A stretch of 64,000 nt of DNA from Phocoena phocoena (lineage: Eukaryota > Chordata > Mammalia > Artiodactyla > Phocoenidae): contig NW_027077402.1 in assembly GCF_963924675.1 (NCBI RefSeq), positions 2,356,001 to 2,420,000 on the forward strand, in the 5' to 3' direction. Of the stretch, positions 12,801-26,342 are shown in pieces. The position numbers were made by a program, and so were the translations under genes. Position 1 is the stretch's first letter. Each line of letters starts with the position of its first letter. The notes below the pieces were generated by a model. The model saw only the letters and a list, made by a program, of their open reading frames with translations. It was not told the DNA's origin and did no database searches.

Positions 12801-15800
12801 GCGTTTTCATACCCTAACCTGTCCCCTAAACCGTCCCCGTCCCGTAACCCTAACGCTAACCTTAACCCTAACCATAAACCTTACCCGAAGCCTTACACTA
12901 ACCCGTCCCCTATACCTAACCGGTACGCTAACACTAACCCATACCCTAACACGTACGCTCACCCTAAACCGTTGTAGTACCCGAACCTGTGCCCTAAACC
13001 GTCCTCGTCCCCTAACACTAACCCTAACCCTAACTCTAACCCTAACCCATACCTGAATCCTTACCCTAACCCGTCCCCTAATCGTAAACCGTACACTAAC
13101 GCTAACGTGTACCATAACACGTACGCTCACACTAAACCTTTGTCATACCCTAACTTGTCCCCTAAACCGTCCCCGTCCCCTAACCCTAACCCTAACCCTA
13201 ACCCTTACCTGAAGCCTTACCCTAACCCATCCCCTAATCCTAACCCGTACGCTAACACTAAACCGTACCCTAACACGTACTCTCACCCTAAACCGTTGTC
13301 GTACCTTAACCTGTCTCCTAAACGGTCCCCATCCCCTAACCCTAACCCTAACCCAAACCATAACACTTACCCGAAGCCTTACCCTAGACCGTACCCGAAT
13401 CCTAACACGTACGCTAACACTAACCCGTACCGTAACACATACGCTCAACCTAAATCGTTGTCATACACTAACCTGCCCCCTAAAACGTCCCAGACCCCTA
13501 ACCGTAAACCTAACCCTAAACCTAACCCTAACCCTAACCCTAACACTTACCCGAAGCCTTACACTAACCCGTCCCCTAATCCTAACCCGTACGTTTACAC
13601 TAACCCATACCCTAACACGTTCGCTCACCCTAAACCGTTGTCGTACCCTAACATGTCCCCTAAACCTTCCCCATCCCCTAATCCTAACCCTAACACTAGC
13701 CCTTACCCAAAGCCTTAACCTAACCCGTCCCCTAATCCTAACCCGTACGCTAAAACTAACCCATACCCTAACACGTACGCTCACCCTAAACCGTTGTCGT
13801 ACCCTAACCTATCCCCTAAACCGTCCCCGTCCCCTAAACCTAACACTAATCCTAACCCTAACACTTACCCGAAGCCTTACTCTAACCCGTCCCCTAATCC
13901 TAAACCGTATGCTAACATTAACCCGTACCCTAACACATACGCTCACACTAAACCGTTATCATACCCTAACCTGTCCCCTAAACCGTCCCCATCCCCTAAC
14001 CCTAACCCTAATCCTAAACCTAACCCTAACCCTTACCCGAAGCCTTACCCTAACCCGACCACTAATCCTAACCCGTACACTAACACTATCCCGTACCCTA
14101 ACACGTACGCTCACCCTAAACCATTGTCGTACACTAACCTGTCCCCTAAGCCGTCCCCGTCCCATAACCCTAACGCTAACCCTAACCCTAAACCTAACCT
14201 TTACCCGAAGCCTTACAATAACCCTTCTCTTAATCCTAAACTGTACGATAACACTAACCCTTACCCTAACACGTATGCTCACCCTAAACCGTTGTCGTAC
14301 ACTAACCTGTCCCCTAAACCAACACCATCCCCTAACACTAACCCTAACCCTAACCCTAAACCTAGCCCTTACCCTAAGCCTTACGCGAACCCGTCCCATA
14401 ATCCTAAACCGTATGCTAACAGTAACCTGTACCCTAACACGTACGCTCACCCTAAACCGTTGTTATAACCTAACCTGTCCCCTAAACCGTTCCCGTCCCC
14501 TAACCCTAACCCTAACCCTAAACATAACGCTTACCCGAAGCCTTACACTAACCCGTCCGCTAATCCTAAACTGTATGCGAACACTAACCCATACCCTAAC
14601 ATGTACGCTCAACCTAAACCATTGTCGTACCCTAACCTGTCCCCTAAACCCTCCGCGTCCCCTATCCCTAACCCTAAACCTAAACCTAACCCTAACCCTA
14701 ACCCTAACCCTTACCCGAAGCCTTACACTAACGCGTCCCCTAACCCTAAACTGTATGCTAACACTAACATGTACCCTAACACGTTCGCTCACCCTAAACC
14801 GTGGTCATACCCTAACATGTCCCCTAAACCTTCCCCGTCCCCTAATCCTAACCCTAACCCTAACCCTAACCCTAGCCCTTACCCAAAGCCTTACCCTAAC
14901 CCGTCCCCTAATCCAAACCCGTACGCTAAAACTAACCTATACCCTAACACGTACGCTCACCCTAAACCGTTGTCGTACCCTAACCTATCCCCTAAACCGT
15001 CCCCGTCCCCAACACCTAACCCTAATCCTAACCCTAAGCCTTACCCGAAGCCTTACCCTAACCCGTCCCGTAATCCTAAACCGTATGCTAACATTAACCC
15101 ATACCCTAACACGTACACTCACACTAAACCGTTGTCATAACCTAACCTGTCCCCTAAACCGTTCCCGTCCCCTAACCCTAACCCTAAACCCAACCATAAC
15201 CATAACCCTTACCCGAAGCCTTACACTAACGCGTCCCCTAACCCTAAACTGTATGCTAACACTAACCCGTACCCTAACACGTACGCTCACCCTAAACCAT
15301 TGTCGTACCCTAACCTGTCTCCTAAACCCTCCGCGTCCCCTATCCCTAACCCTAACCCTAAACCTAACCCTAACCCTAACCCTAACCCTTACCCGAAGCC
15401 TTACCATAACCCGTCCCTTAATCCTAACCTGTACGCTAACACTAACCGTTACCCTAACACGTACGCTCACCCTAAACCGTTGTCGTACACTAACCTGTCC
15501 CCTAAACCATCCCCATCCCCTAACACTAACCCTAACCCTAACCCTAGCCCTTACCCTAAGCCTTACGCTACCCCGTCCCCTAATCCTAACCCGTACGCTA
15601 ACAGTAACCCGTACCCTAACACGTACGCTCACCCTACACCGTTGTCATAAACTAACCTGTCCCCTAAACTGTTCCCGTCCCCTAACCCTAACCCTAAACC
15701 CAACCATAACCATAACCCTTACCCGAAGCCTTACACTAACGCGTCCCCTAACCCTAAACTGTATGCTAACACTAACCCGTACCCTAACACGTACGCTCAC

Positions 15801-15853
15801 CCTAAACCATTGTCGTACCCTAACCTTTCCCCTAAACCCTCCGCGTCCCCTAT

Positions 15854-15901
15854 CCCTAACCCTAACCCTAACCCTAACCCTAACCCTAACCCTAACCCTA
15901 A
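15854..15901 (+). repeat. Longest perfect telomeric tract seen, (CCCTAA)8
   Basis: Eight uninterrupted CCCTAA units, flanked by TCC on the left and CCCTTA on the right. It is the expanded CCTAAC run of an otherwise normal monomer. The equivalent tract in the D3 second copy (61734-61775) has seven units. Its G-rich complement has enough GGG runs for a telomere-type G-quadruplex. It is far too short to be a functional telomere. Confidence 0.9.
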
Positions 15902-16375
15902 CCCTTACCCAAAGCCTTACCCTAACCCGTCCACTAATCCTAAGGCGAACGCTAAAATTAACCCATACCCTAACACGTACGCTCACCTTAAACTGTTATC
16001 GTACCCTACCCTGTCCGCTAAACCGTCCCCGTACCCTAACCCTAACCCTAACCCTAACCCTAACCCTAACCCTAACCCTTACCCGAAGCCTTACCCTAAC
16101 CCATCCCGTAATCCTAACTCGTACGCTAACACTAACCCGTACCCAAACACGTACGCTCACCCTAAACCGTTGTCGTACACTAACCTGTCCCCTAAATCAT
16201 CTCCGTCCCCTAACCCTTACCCTAACCCTAACCCTAACCCTAACCCTTACCCAAAGCCTTACCCTAACCCGTCCACTAATCCTAACGCGTACGCTAAAAT
16301 TAACCCATACCCTAACACGTACCCTCACCTTAAACTGTTATCGTACCCTAACCTGTCCGCTAAACCGTCCCCATC

Positions 16376-16417
16376 CCCTAACCCTAACCCTAACCCTAAC
16401 CCTAACCCTAACCCTAA
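16376..16417 (+). repeat. Perfect telomeric tract, (CCCTAA)7
   Basis: Seven uninterrupted units in the run position of one monomer. The same length is kept in the duplicate at 62244-62285. Confidence 0.9.
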
Positions 16418-18170
16418 CCCTTACCCAAAGCCTTACCCTAACCCGTCCCCTAATCCTACTCCATACGTTAACACTAACCAGCACCGTAACATGTACGCTC
16501 ACCCTAAACTTTTATCTTACCCTAACGTGTCCCCTAAACCGTCCCCGTCCCATAACACTAACCCTAACCCTAACCCTAACCCTAACACTTACCCGAAGCC
16601 TTACCGTATCACATTCCCTAATCTTAAACCGTACGCTAACACTAACCCGTACCCTAACACGTACGCTCACCCTAAAGCGTTGTCGTACCCTAACATGTCC
16701 CCTAAACTGTCCCCGTCCCCTAACCCTAACCCTATCCCTAACCCTAACCCTAACCCTTACCCGAAGTCTTAACCTAACCCGTCCCCTAATCCTAACCCGT
16801 ACGATAAAACTAACCCATAGCCTAACACGTACGCTCACCCTAAACCGTTGTCGTACCCTAACCGATCCTCTAAACCGTCCCCATCCCCCAACCCTAACCC
16901 TAAACATTACCCGCAGCCTTAGCCTAACCCGTGCCCTAAACCTAACCCGTACACTAACACTAAAGAGTACCCTAACACATACGCTTACCTTAAACCCTTG
17001 TCGTACACTAACATGTCCCCTAAACTGTCCCCGTCCTCTAAACCTAACCCTAACCCTAAACCTAACCCTAGCTCTTAACCTAAGCCTTACGCTAACCCAT
17101 CCCCTAATCCTAACCCGTACGCTAACAGTAACCCGTACCCTAACCCGTACGCTCACCCTAAACCGTTGTCATAAACTAACCTGTCCCCTAAACCGTTCCC
17201 GTCCCTTAACCCTAACCCTAACCATAACCATAACACTTACCCGAAGGCTTACCCTAACCCGTTCCCTAATCCTAACCTGTATGCTAACACTAACCCGTAT
17301 ACTAACACGTATGCTCATCCTAAACCATTGTCGTACCCTAACCTGTCCCCTAAACCCTCCGCGTCCCCTATCCCTAACCCTAACCCTAAACCTAACCCTA
17401 ACCCTAACCCTAACCCTTACTCGAAGCCTTACACTAACCCGTCCCCTAATCCTAAACCGTACGCTAACACTAACCCGTACCCTAACACGTACACTCACCC
17501 TAAACCACTGTCGTACCATAACCTGTTCCCTAAACCGTCCCCGTCCCCTAAAGCTAACCCTAACCCTAACCCTAACCCTTACCCGCAGCCTTACCCTAAC
17601 CCGTCCCCTAATCCTAAACCGTATGCTAACATTAACCCGTACCCTAACACGTACGCTCACACTAAACCGTTGTCATACCCTAACCTTTCCCCTAAACCGT
17701 CCCCATCCCCTAACACTAATCCTAAACCTAACCCTAATCCTTACCCGAAGCCTTACCCTAACCCGACCCCTAATCCTAACCCGTACGCTAACACTATCCC
17801 ATACCCTAACACGTACGCTCACCCTAAACCGTTGTCGTACCCTAACCTGTCCCCTAAGCCGTCCCCGTCCCCTAACCCTAACGCTAACCCTAACCCTAAC
17901 CCTAACCCTTACCCGAAGCCTTACCATAACCCGTCCCTTAATCCTAACCTGTACGCTAACACTAACCGTTACCCTAACACGTACGCTCACCCTAAACCGT
18001 TGTTGTACACTAACCTGTCCCCTAAACCATCCCCGACCCCTAACACTAACCCTAACCCTAACCCTAACCCTAGCCCTTACCCTAAGCCTTACGCTACCCC
18101 GTCCCCTAATCCTAACCCGTACGCTAACAGTAACCCGTACCCTAACACGTACGCTCACCCTACACCGTTG

Positions 18171-19320
18171 TCATAAACTAACCTGTCCCCTAAACCGTTC
18201 CCGTAACCTAACCCTAACCCTAAACCCAACCATAACCATAACCCTTACCCGAAGCCTTACACTAACGCGTCCCCTAACCCTAAACTGTATGCTAACACTA
18301 ACCCGTACCCTAACACGTACGCTCACCCTAAACCATTGTCGTACCCTAACCTGTCCCCTAAACCCTCCGCGTCCCCTATCCCTAACCCTAACCCTAACCC
18401 TAACCCTAACCCTTACCCAAAGCCTTACCCTAACCCGTCCACTAATCCTAAGGCGTACGCTAAAATTAACCCATACCCTAACACGTACGCTCACCTTAAA
18501 CTGTTATCGTACCCTACCCTGTCCGCTAAACCGTCCCCGTACCCTAACCCTAACCCTAACCCTAACCCTAACCCTAACCCTTACCCGAAGCCTTACCCTA
18601 ACCCATCCCCTAATCATAATTCGTACACTAACACTAACCCGTACCCTAACACGTACGCTCACCCTAAACCGTTGTCGTACACTAACCTGTCCCCTAAATC
18701 ATCTCCGTCCCCTAACCCTAACCCTAACCCTAACCCTAACCCTAACCCTTACCCAAAGTCTTACCCTAACCCGTCCACTAATCCTAACGCGTACGCTAAA
18801 ATTAACCCATACCCTAACACGTACCCTCAACTTAAACTGTTATCGTACCCTAACCTGTCCGCTAAACAGTCCCCGTCCCCTAACCCTAACCCTAACCCTA
18901 ACCCTAACCCTTACCCAAAGCCTTACCCTAACCCGTCCCCTAATCCTACTCCGTACGTTAACACTAATCAGCACCCTAACACGTACGCTCACCCTAAACT
19001 TTTGTCTTACCCTAACGTGTCCCCTAAACCGTCCCCGTCCCCTAACACTAACCCTAACCCTAACCCTAACCCTAACACTTACCCGAAGCCTTACCCTAAC
19101 ACATTCACTAATCTTAAACCGTACGCTAACACTAACCCGTACCCTAACACGTACGCTCACCCTAAAGCATTGTCGTACCCTAACATGTCCCCTAAACTGT
19201 CCCCGTCCCCTAACCCTAACCCTATCCCTAACCCTAACCCTAACCCTTACCCGAAGCCGTACCCTAACCCGTCCCCTAATCCTAACTCGTACGATAAAAC
19301 TAACCCATAGCCTAACACGT
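18171..19320 (+). repeat. Local duplication, right copy
   Basis: Second unit of the 2.5 kb-spaced duplication described at 15645-16830. It is slightly shorter because several CCTAAC runs have fewer units, and it differs by scattered substitutions. It sits between sequence matching about 36.05 kb on the left and 36.11 kb on the right, which are adjacent in the other copy. Confidence 0.75.
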
Positions 19321-22300
19321 ACGCTCACCCTAAACCGTTGTCGTACCCTAACCTATCCTCTAAACCGTCCCCGTCCCCTAACCCTAACCCCAACGTTAAC
19401 CCTAAATCTTACCCGCAGCCTTAGCCTAACCCGTGCCCTAAACCTAACCCGTACACTAACACTAACCAGTACCCTAACACATACGCTTACCGTAAAACCT
19501 TGTCGTACACTAACATGTCCCCTAAACTGTCCCCGTCCTCTAAACCTAACCCTAACCCTAACCCTAACCCTAGCTCTTAACCTAAGCCTTACGCGAACCC
19601 ATCCCCTAATCCTAACCCGTACGCTAACAGTAACCCGTACCCTAACCCGTACGCTAACCCTAAACCGTTGTCATAAACTAACCTGTCCCCTAAACTGTTC
19701 CCGTCCCCTAACCCTAACCCTAAGCCTAACCATAACCATAACCCTTACCCGAAGGCTTACCCTAACCCGTCACCTAATCCTAACCTGTATGATAACACTA
19801 ACCCGTATCCTAACACGTATGCTCACCCTAAACCATTGTCGTACCCTAACCTGTCCCCTACACCGTCCGCGTCCCCTACCCCTAACCCTAACCCTAACAC
19901 TAACCCTAATCATAACCCTAACCCTAACCCTTACCCGAAGCCTTACACTAACCCGTCCCCTAATACTAACCCGTACGCTAACACTAACCCATACCCTAAC
20001 ACGTTCGCTCACCCTAAACAATTGTCGTACCATAACCTGTTCCCTAAACCGTCCCCGTCCCCTAACCCTAACCCTAACCCTAACCCTAACCCTTACCGGA
20101 AGCCTTACCCTAACCCATCCCCTAATCCTAACTCGAACGCTAACACTAACCCGTACCCTAACACGTAGGCTCATCCTAAACCGTTGTCATACACTAACTT
20201 GTCCCTTAAACCATCCCCGTCCCGTAACCCTCACCCTAACCCTAACCCTTACCCAAAGCCTTAACCTAACCCGTCCACTAATCCTAACGCGTATGCTAAA
20301 ACTAACCCATACCCTATCACATACGCTCATCTTAAACTGTTATCGTACCCTAACCTGTCCCCTAAACCATCTCAGTCCCCTAACCCTAACCCTAACACTA
20401 ACCCTAACCCTAACCCTTACCCGAAGCCTTACCCTAACCCGTCCCCTAATCCTATTCCGTATGTTAACACTAACCCATACCCTAACACGTACGCTCACAC
20501 TAAACCGTTTTTGTACCCTAAACTTTCACCTAAACCGTCCCTGTCCCCTAACCCTAACCCTAACACTAACCCTAAACCTTACATGAAGCCTTACCCTAAC
20601 CCGTCCCCTAATCCTAACCCGTACGCTAACAATAACCCATACCCTAACACGTACGCTCACACTAAACGATTGTCGTACCCTAACCTGTCCCCTACACCGT
20701 CCCCGTCCCCTAACCCTAACCCTATCCCTACCCCTAAGCCTTACCCGAAGCCTTACACTAACCCGTCACCTAATCCTAACGCGTACGCTAACACTAACCA
20801 GAACCCTAACACGTACGCTCAACCTAAACCGTTGTCGTACCCTAACCTGTCCCCTAAAACGTCCCCATCCGATAACCCTAACCCTAGCCCTAACTCTAAC
20901 CCTAACCCTTACCCGAAACCTTACCCTAACCCGTCCCCTAATCCTAACGCGTACGCTAACACTAACCAGTACCCTAACACGTACGCTCACCCTAAACCGT
21001 TGTCGTAACCTAACCTGTCCCCTAAACCGTCCCCATCCCCTAACCCTAACCCTAATCCTAACTCTAACCCTAACCCTTACCCGAAGCCTTACCCTAACCC
21101 GTCCCTTAATCCTAACCCGTACGCTAACACTAACCCGTACCCTAACACGTACGCTCACCCTAAACTTTGTCTTAACCTAACATGTCCCCTAAACCGTCCC
21201 CGTTCCCGTCCCCATCCCCTAACCCTAACCCTAACACTACCCCTAACCCTTACCCGAATCCTTACCCTAACCCGTACCTTAATCCTAACCCGTACGCTAA
21301 CACTAACCCGTACCTTAACACGTACGCTCACCCTAAACCGTTGTTGTAACCTAACGTGTCCCCTAAACCGTCCCTGTCCCCTAACACAAACCCTAACCCT
21401 AACCCTAACCCTAACCCTTACCAGAAGCCTTACCCTACACATTCCCTAATCCTAACCCGTACGCTAACACTAACCAATACCCTAACACGTACACTCACCC
21501 TAAACCATTGTCGTACCCTAACATGTCCGCTAAACCGTCCCCGTCCTCTAACCCTAACCCTAACCCTAACCATAACCCTGACCCTTACCCGAAGCCTTAC
21601 GCTAACCCGTCCCCTAATCCTAACCCGTACGCTAAAACTAACCCATACCCTAACACGTACACTCACTCTAAACCGTTGTCGTACCCTGACCTATCCTCTA
21701 AACCGTCCCCCTCCCCTAACCCTAACCCCAACCCTAACCCTAACCCTTACCCGCAGCCTTACCCTAACAGGTGCCCTAAATCTAACCCGTACACTAACAC
21801 TAAACAGTACCCTAACACGTACGCTTAATCTAAACCCTTGTCGTACACTAACCTGTCCCCTAAACAGTCCCCATCCTCTAACCCTAACCCTAAACCTTAC
21901 GCTAACCCTAGCCCTTAACCTAAGCCTTACGCTAACCCGTCCCTTAATCCTAACCCGTACGCTAACAGTAACCCATACCCTAACACGTACGCTCACACTA
22001 AACCGTTGTCATAACCTAACCTGTCCCCTAAACCGTTCCCATTCCCTAACCCTAACCCTAATGCTAACACTAACCCTAACACTTACCCGAAGCCTTACAC
22101 TAAGCCGTCCCTTAATCCTAACCCGTACGCTAACACTAACCCGTACCCTAACACGTACACTCACCCTAAACCATTGTCGTACCATAACCTGTTCCCTAAA
22201 CCGTCCCCGTCCCGTAACCCTAAACCTAACCCTAACCCTAACCCTAACCCTAACCCTTACCCGAAGCCTTACCCTAACCCATCCCATAATCCTAACTCGT

Positions 22301-23496
22301 ACGCTAACACTAACCCGTACCCTAACACGTAGGCTCACCCTAAACCGTTGTAGTACACTAACCTGTCCCCTAAACCATCCCCGTCCCTAACGCTCACCCT
22401 AACCCTAACCCTAACCCTAACCCTTACCCAAAGCCTTACCCTAACCGTCCACTAATCCTAACACGTACGCTAAAACTAACCCATACCCTAACACGTACGC
22501 TCACCTTACACTGTTATCGTACCGTAACCTGTCCCCTAAACCGTCCCCGTCCCCTAACCCTAGCACTAACCCTAACCCTAACCCTAACCCTAACTATTAC
22601 CCGAATCCTTACCCTAACCCGTCCCCTAATCCTACTCCGTACGTTAACACTAACCCGTATCCTAACACGTACGCTCACCCTAAACCGTTGTTGTACCCTA
22701 AACTATCCCCTAAACCGTCCCCGTCCCCTAACCCTTACCCTAATACTAACCCTAAACCTTACGCGAAGCCTTACCCTAACCCGTCCCCTAATCCTAACCC
22801 GTACGCTAACAATAACCCGTACCCTAACACGTACGCTCACACTAAACCATTATCGTACCCTAACCTGTCCCCTAAACCGTCCCCGTCCCCTAACCCTAAC
22901 CCTAACCCTAACCCTAACCCTTACCCGAAGCCGTACACTAACCCGTCCCCTAATCCTAACGCGTACGCTAACACTAAACAGTACCCTAACACGTACGCTC
23001 ACCCTAAACCGTTGTCGTGCCCTAACCTGTCCCCTAAAACGTCCCCGTCGCCTAACCCTAACCCTAGCCCTAACACTAACCCTAACCCTTACCCGAAGTC
23101 TTACCCTAACCCGTCCCCTAATTCTAACGCGTACGCTCACACTAACCAGTACCCTAACACGTACGCTTCATCTAAACACTTGTCGTACACTAACCTGTCC
23201 CCTAAACAGTCCCCGTCCTCTAAACCTAACCCTAACCCTTACCCTAACCCTAGCCCTTACACTAAGCCTTACGCTAACCCATCCGCTAATCCTTACCGGT
23301 ACGCTAACAGTAACCCATACCCTAACACGTACGCTCACCCTAAACCGTTGTCGTACACTAACCTGTCCCCTAAACCATCCCCGTCCCCTAACTCTAACCC
23401 TAACCCTAACCCTAAACCTAAACCTTACCCAAAGCCTTACCCTAACCCGTCCACTAATCCTAACGCGTACGCTAAAACTAACCCATACCCTAACAC

Positions 23497-23505
23497 GTAC
23501 TCACC
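23497..23505 (+). repeat. Marker: two-base deletion in the monomer tail
   Basis: The usual ACGTAC GCTCAC reads ACGTACTCACC, so GC is lost. The same change occurs at 39549, 43688 and 44184, each followed by CTTAAA CTGTTA. A shared two-base loss in one sequence context is best explained by descent from one ancestral monomer. Confidence 0.85.
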
Positions 23506-26040
23506 TTAAACTGTTATCGTACCCTAACCTGTCCCCTAAACCGTTCCCATCCCCTAAACCTAACCGTAAACCTAACCCTAACCCTAACCCTTACCCGAAG
23601 CCTTACCCTAACCTGTCCCCTAATCCTACTGCGTACGTTAACACTAACCCGTACCCTAACACTTACGCTCACCCTAAACCGTTGTGGAACCCTAAACTGT
23701 CCCCTAAACCATCCCCGTCCCCTAACCCTAACCCTAACACTAACCCTAAAACTTACCCGAAGCCTTACCCTAACCCGTCCCCTAATCCTAAACTGTACGC
23801 TAACAATAACCCGTACCCTAACACGTACGCTCAAACTAAACCATTATCGTACCCTATCCTGTCCCCTAAACCGTCCCCGTCCCCTATTCCTAACCCTAAC
23901 CCTAACCCTAACCCTAATCCTTACCCGAAGCCTTACACTAACCCGTACCCTAATCCTAACACGTACGCTAACACTAACCAGTACCCTAACACGCACGCTC
24001 ACCCTAAACCGTTGTCGTACCCTAACATGTCCCCTAAACTGTCCCCGTCCCCTAACCCTAACCCTAACCCTAACCATTACCCGAAGCCTAACCCTAACCC
24101 GTCCCCTAACCCTAACCCGTACGCTAAAACTAACCCATACCCTAACACGTACGCTCACCCTAAACCGTTGTCATACCCTAACCTATCCTCTAAACCGTCT
24201 GCGTCCCCTAACCCTAACCCTAACCCTAACCCTAACGCTAACACTTACCCGAAGCCTTACACTAACACGTACCCTAATCCTAACCCGTACGCTAACACTA
24301 ACACGTACCCTAACACGTACGTTCACCCTAAACCATTGTCGTACCATAACCTGTTCCCTAAACGGTCCCCGTCCCCTAACACTAACCCTAACCGTAACCC
24401 TAACTCTAAGTCTAACCCTTACCCGAAGCCTTACCCTAACCCATCCCCTAATCTTAACTCGTACGGTTTCACTAAACCGAACCCTAACACGTAGGCTCAC
24501 CCTAAACCGTTGTCGTACACTAACCAGTCCCCTAAACCATCCCCGTCACTTAACCCTAACCCTAACCCTAACCCTAACACTAACCCTAACCCTTACCCAA
24601 AGCCTTACCCTAACCCGTCCACTAATCCTAACGCGTACGCTAAAACTAACCCATACCCTAACACGTACGCTCACCTGAAACTGTTATCGTACCCTAACCT
24701 GTCCCCTAAACCGTCACCGTCTCCGTCCCCTAACCCTTACCTTAACCCTAACCCTAACCCTAACCCTAACCCTTACCGGAAGCCTTACCCTAACCCGTTC
24801 CCTAATCCTACTCATTACGTTAACACTAACCCATACCCTAACACATACGCTCACCCTAAACGGTTGTTGTACCCTGAGCTGTCCCCTAAACCGTCCCCGT
24901 CCCCTAACCCTAACCCGAACACTAACCCTAAACCTTATCCGAAGCCTTACCCTAACCCGTCCCATAATCCTACCCCGTACGCTAACCATAACACGTACCC
25001 TAACACGTACACTCACACTAAACCATTGTCGTACACTAACCTGTCCCCTAAACTGTCCCTGTCCCCTAACCCTAACCCTAACCCTAACCCTAACCCTTAC
25101 CCGAAGCCTTACACTAACCCGTCCCCTAATCCTAACGCGTACGCTAACACTAAACAATACCCTAACACGTACGCTCACCCTAAACCGTTGTCGTACCCTA
25201 ACCTGTCCCATAAAACGTCCCCATCCCCTAACCCTAACCCTAGCCCTAACTCTAACCCTAACCCTTACCCAAAGCCTTACCCTAGACCGTCACATAATCC
25301 TAACGCGTATGCTAACAGTAAACATTACCCTAACACGTACGCTCACCCTAAACCGTTGTCGTACCCTTACGTGTCCCCTAAACCGTCCCCATCCCCTAAC
25401 CCTAACCCTAACCCTAACTCTAACCCTAACCCTTACCCGAAGCCTTACCCTAACCTGTCCCCTAATCCTAACCTGTACGCTAACACTAACACGTACCCTA
25501 ACACGTACGCTCACCCTAAACCTTGGTCTTACCCTAACCTGTCACCTAAACCGTCCCTGTCCCCGTCCCCATCCCCTAACCCTAACCCTAACCCTACCCC
25601 TAACCCTTACCCAAAGCCTTACCCTAACCCGTCCCCTAATCCTAACCCTTACACTAACACTAACCCATACCTTAACACGTAGGCTCATCCTAAACCGTTG
25701 TCGTAACCTAATGTGTCCCCTAAACCGTCCCCGTCCCCTAACACTAACCCTAACCCTAACCCTAAACCTAACCCTTACCCGAAGCCGTACCCTAACACAT
25801 TCCCTAATCCTAACCCTTACGCTAACACTAACCCGTACCCTATCACGTACGCTCACGCTAAACCGTTGTCGTACCGTAACATGTCCCCTAAACCGTCCCC
25901 ATCCCCTAACACTAACCCTAACCCTAACCCTAACCCTTACCCGAAGCCTTACCCTAACCCGTCCCCTAATCCTAAACCGTATGCTAAAACTAACCCATAC
26001 CCTAACACGTACGCTCACCCTAAACCGTTGTCGTACCCTA

Positions 26041-26342
26041 ACCTATCCTCTAAACCGTCCCCGTCCACTAACCCTAAACCCAACCCTAACCCTAACCCTT
26101 ACCCGCAGCCTTAAACTAACCCGTGCCCTAAACCTAACCCGTACACTAACACTAACCAGTACCCTAACACGTACGCTTAACCTAAACGCTTTTCGTACAC
26201 TAACCTGTCCCCTAATCTGTCCCCGTCCTCTCACCCTAACCCTAACCCTAACCCTAGCCCTTACCCTAAGCCTTACGCTAACCCGTCCCCTAATCCTAAC
26301 CCGTACGCTAACAGTAAACCGTACCCTAACACATACGCTCAC
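26041..26342 (+). repeat. A-B monomer pair, typical example
   Basis: The A-type monomer has CTATCC TCTAAA at hexamers 4-5, CCGCAG at 14, CCGTGC at 17, CAGTAC at 23 and GCTTAA at 26. The B-type monomer has TCTCAC or TCTAAC after CCGTCC, CCTAGC, CCTAAG in place of CCGAAG, and AGTAAC or AGTAAA at 22. A C-type monomer follows with TCATAA at hexamer 2. Other A-B pairs lie at about 21-326, 691-985, 16860-17160, 19350-19660, 21691-21996, 27388-27693, 29560-29870, 34750-35070, 36106-36417, 38437-38742, 40229-40534, 42395-42694, 46075-46360, 46879-47178, 47689-47994, 48360-48660, 50365-50650, 52180-52490 and 62720-63050. Confidence 0.8.

Larger units (their letters stand above)
15645..16830 (+). repeat. 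Local duplication, left copy (about 1.2 kb)
   Basis: Matches 18171-19320 in order and orientation, at an offset that drifts from about 2,526 to 2,490 bp as CCTAAC runs shorten. Shared rare hexamers include CCGCGTCCCC with CCTATC (near 15840 and 18367), GCTAAAATTAAC, and a CCATAG hexamer near 16815 and 19305. The related copy at 33.7-36 kb appears to have only one representative of this segment. The duplication is therefore specific to this tract, or one unit has been lost from the other. Confidence 0.75.
9651..18120 (+). repeat. Segment D3, first copy (8.47 kb)
   Basis: Runs collinear with 55537-64000, starting at an offset of 45,886 and ending at 45,880. In the parts I compared, substitutions occur about once per 200-300 bp, for example near 10021, 10276, 10597, 11012 and 11587. 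Length differences are whole hexamers in CCTAAC runs, such as eight versus seven perfect copies at 15854. The left third (to about 13 kb) is the indel-rich subfamily. The right part is A/B/C-type sequence. Confidence 0.92.

Noticed and set aside
15854..15901. Functional chromosome end (true telomere)
   Set aside because: The longest perfect CCCTAA run I found is eight units, and the window is dominated by fixed degenerate hexamers. A telomere would show long perfect tracts.
13909..20586. Open reading frame of about 2,225 codons on the + strand, rich in Leu-Thr, and many other long frames on both strands
   Set aside because: A CCTAAC array has stops in only one frame per strand. The others read Pro-Asn, Leu-Thr, Val-Arg or Leu-Gly dipeptides. 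Because the monomer length is a multiple of three, open frames run for kilobases. The frames overlap each other on both strands, have no domain and follow the repeat exactly.
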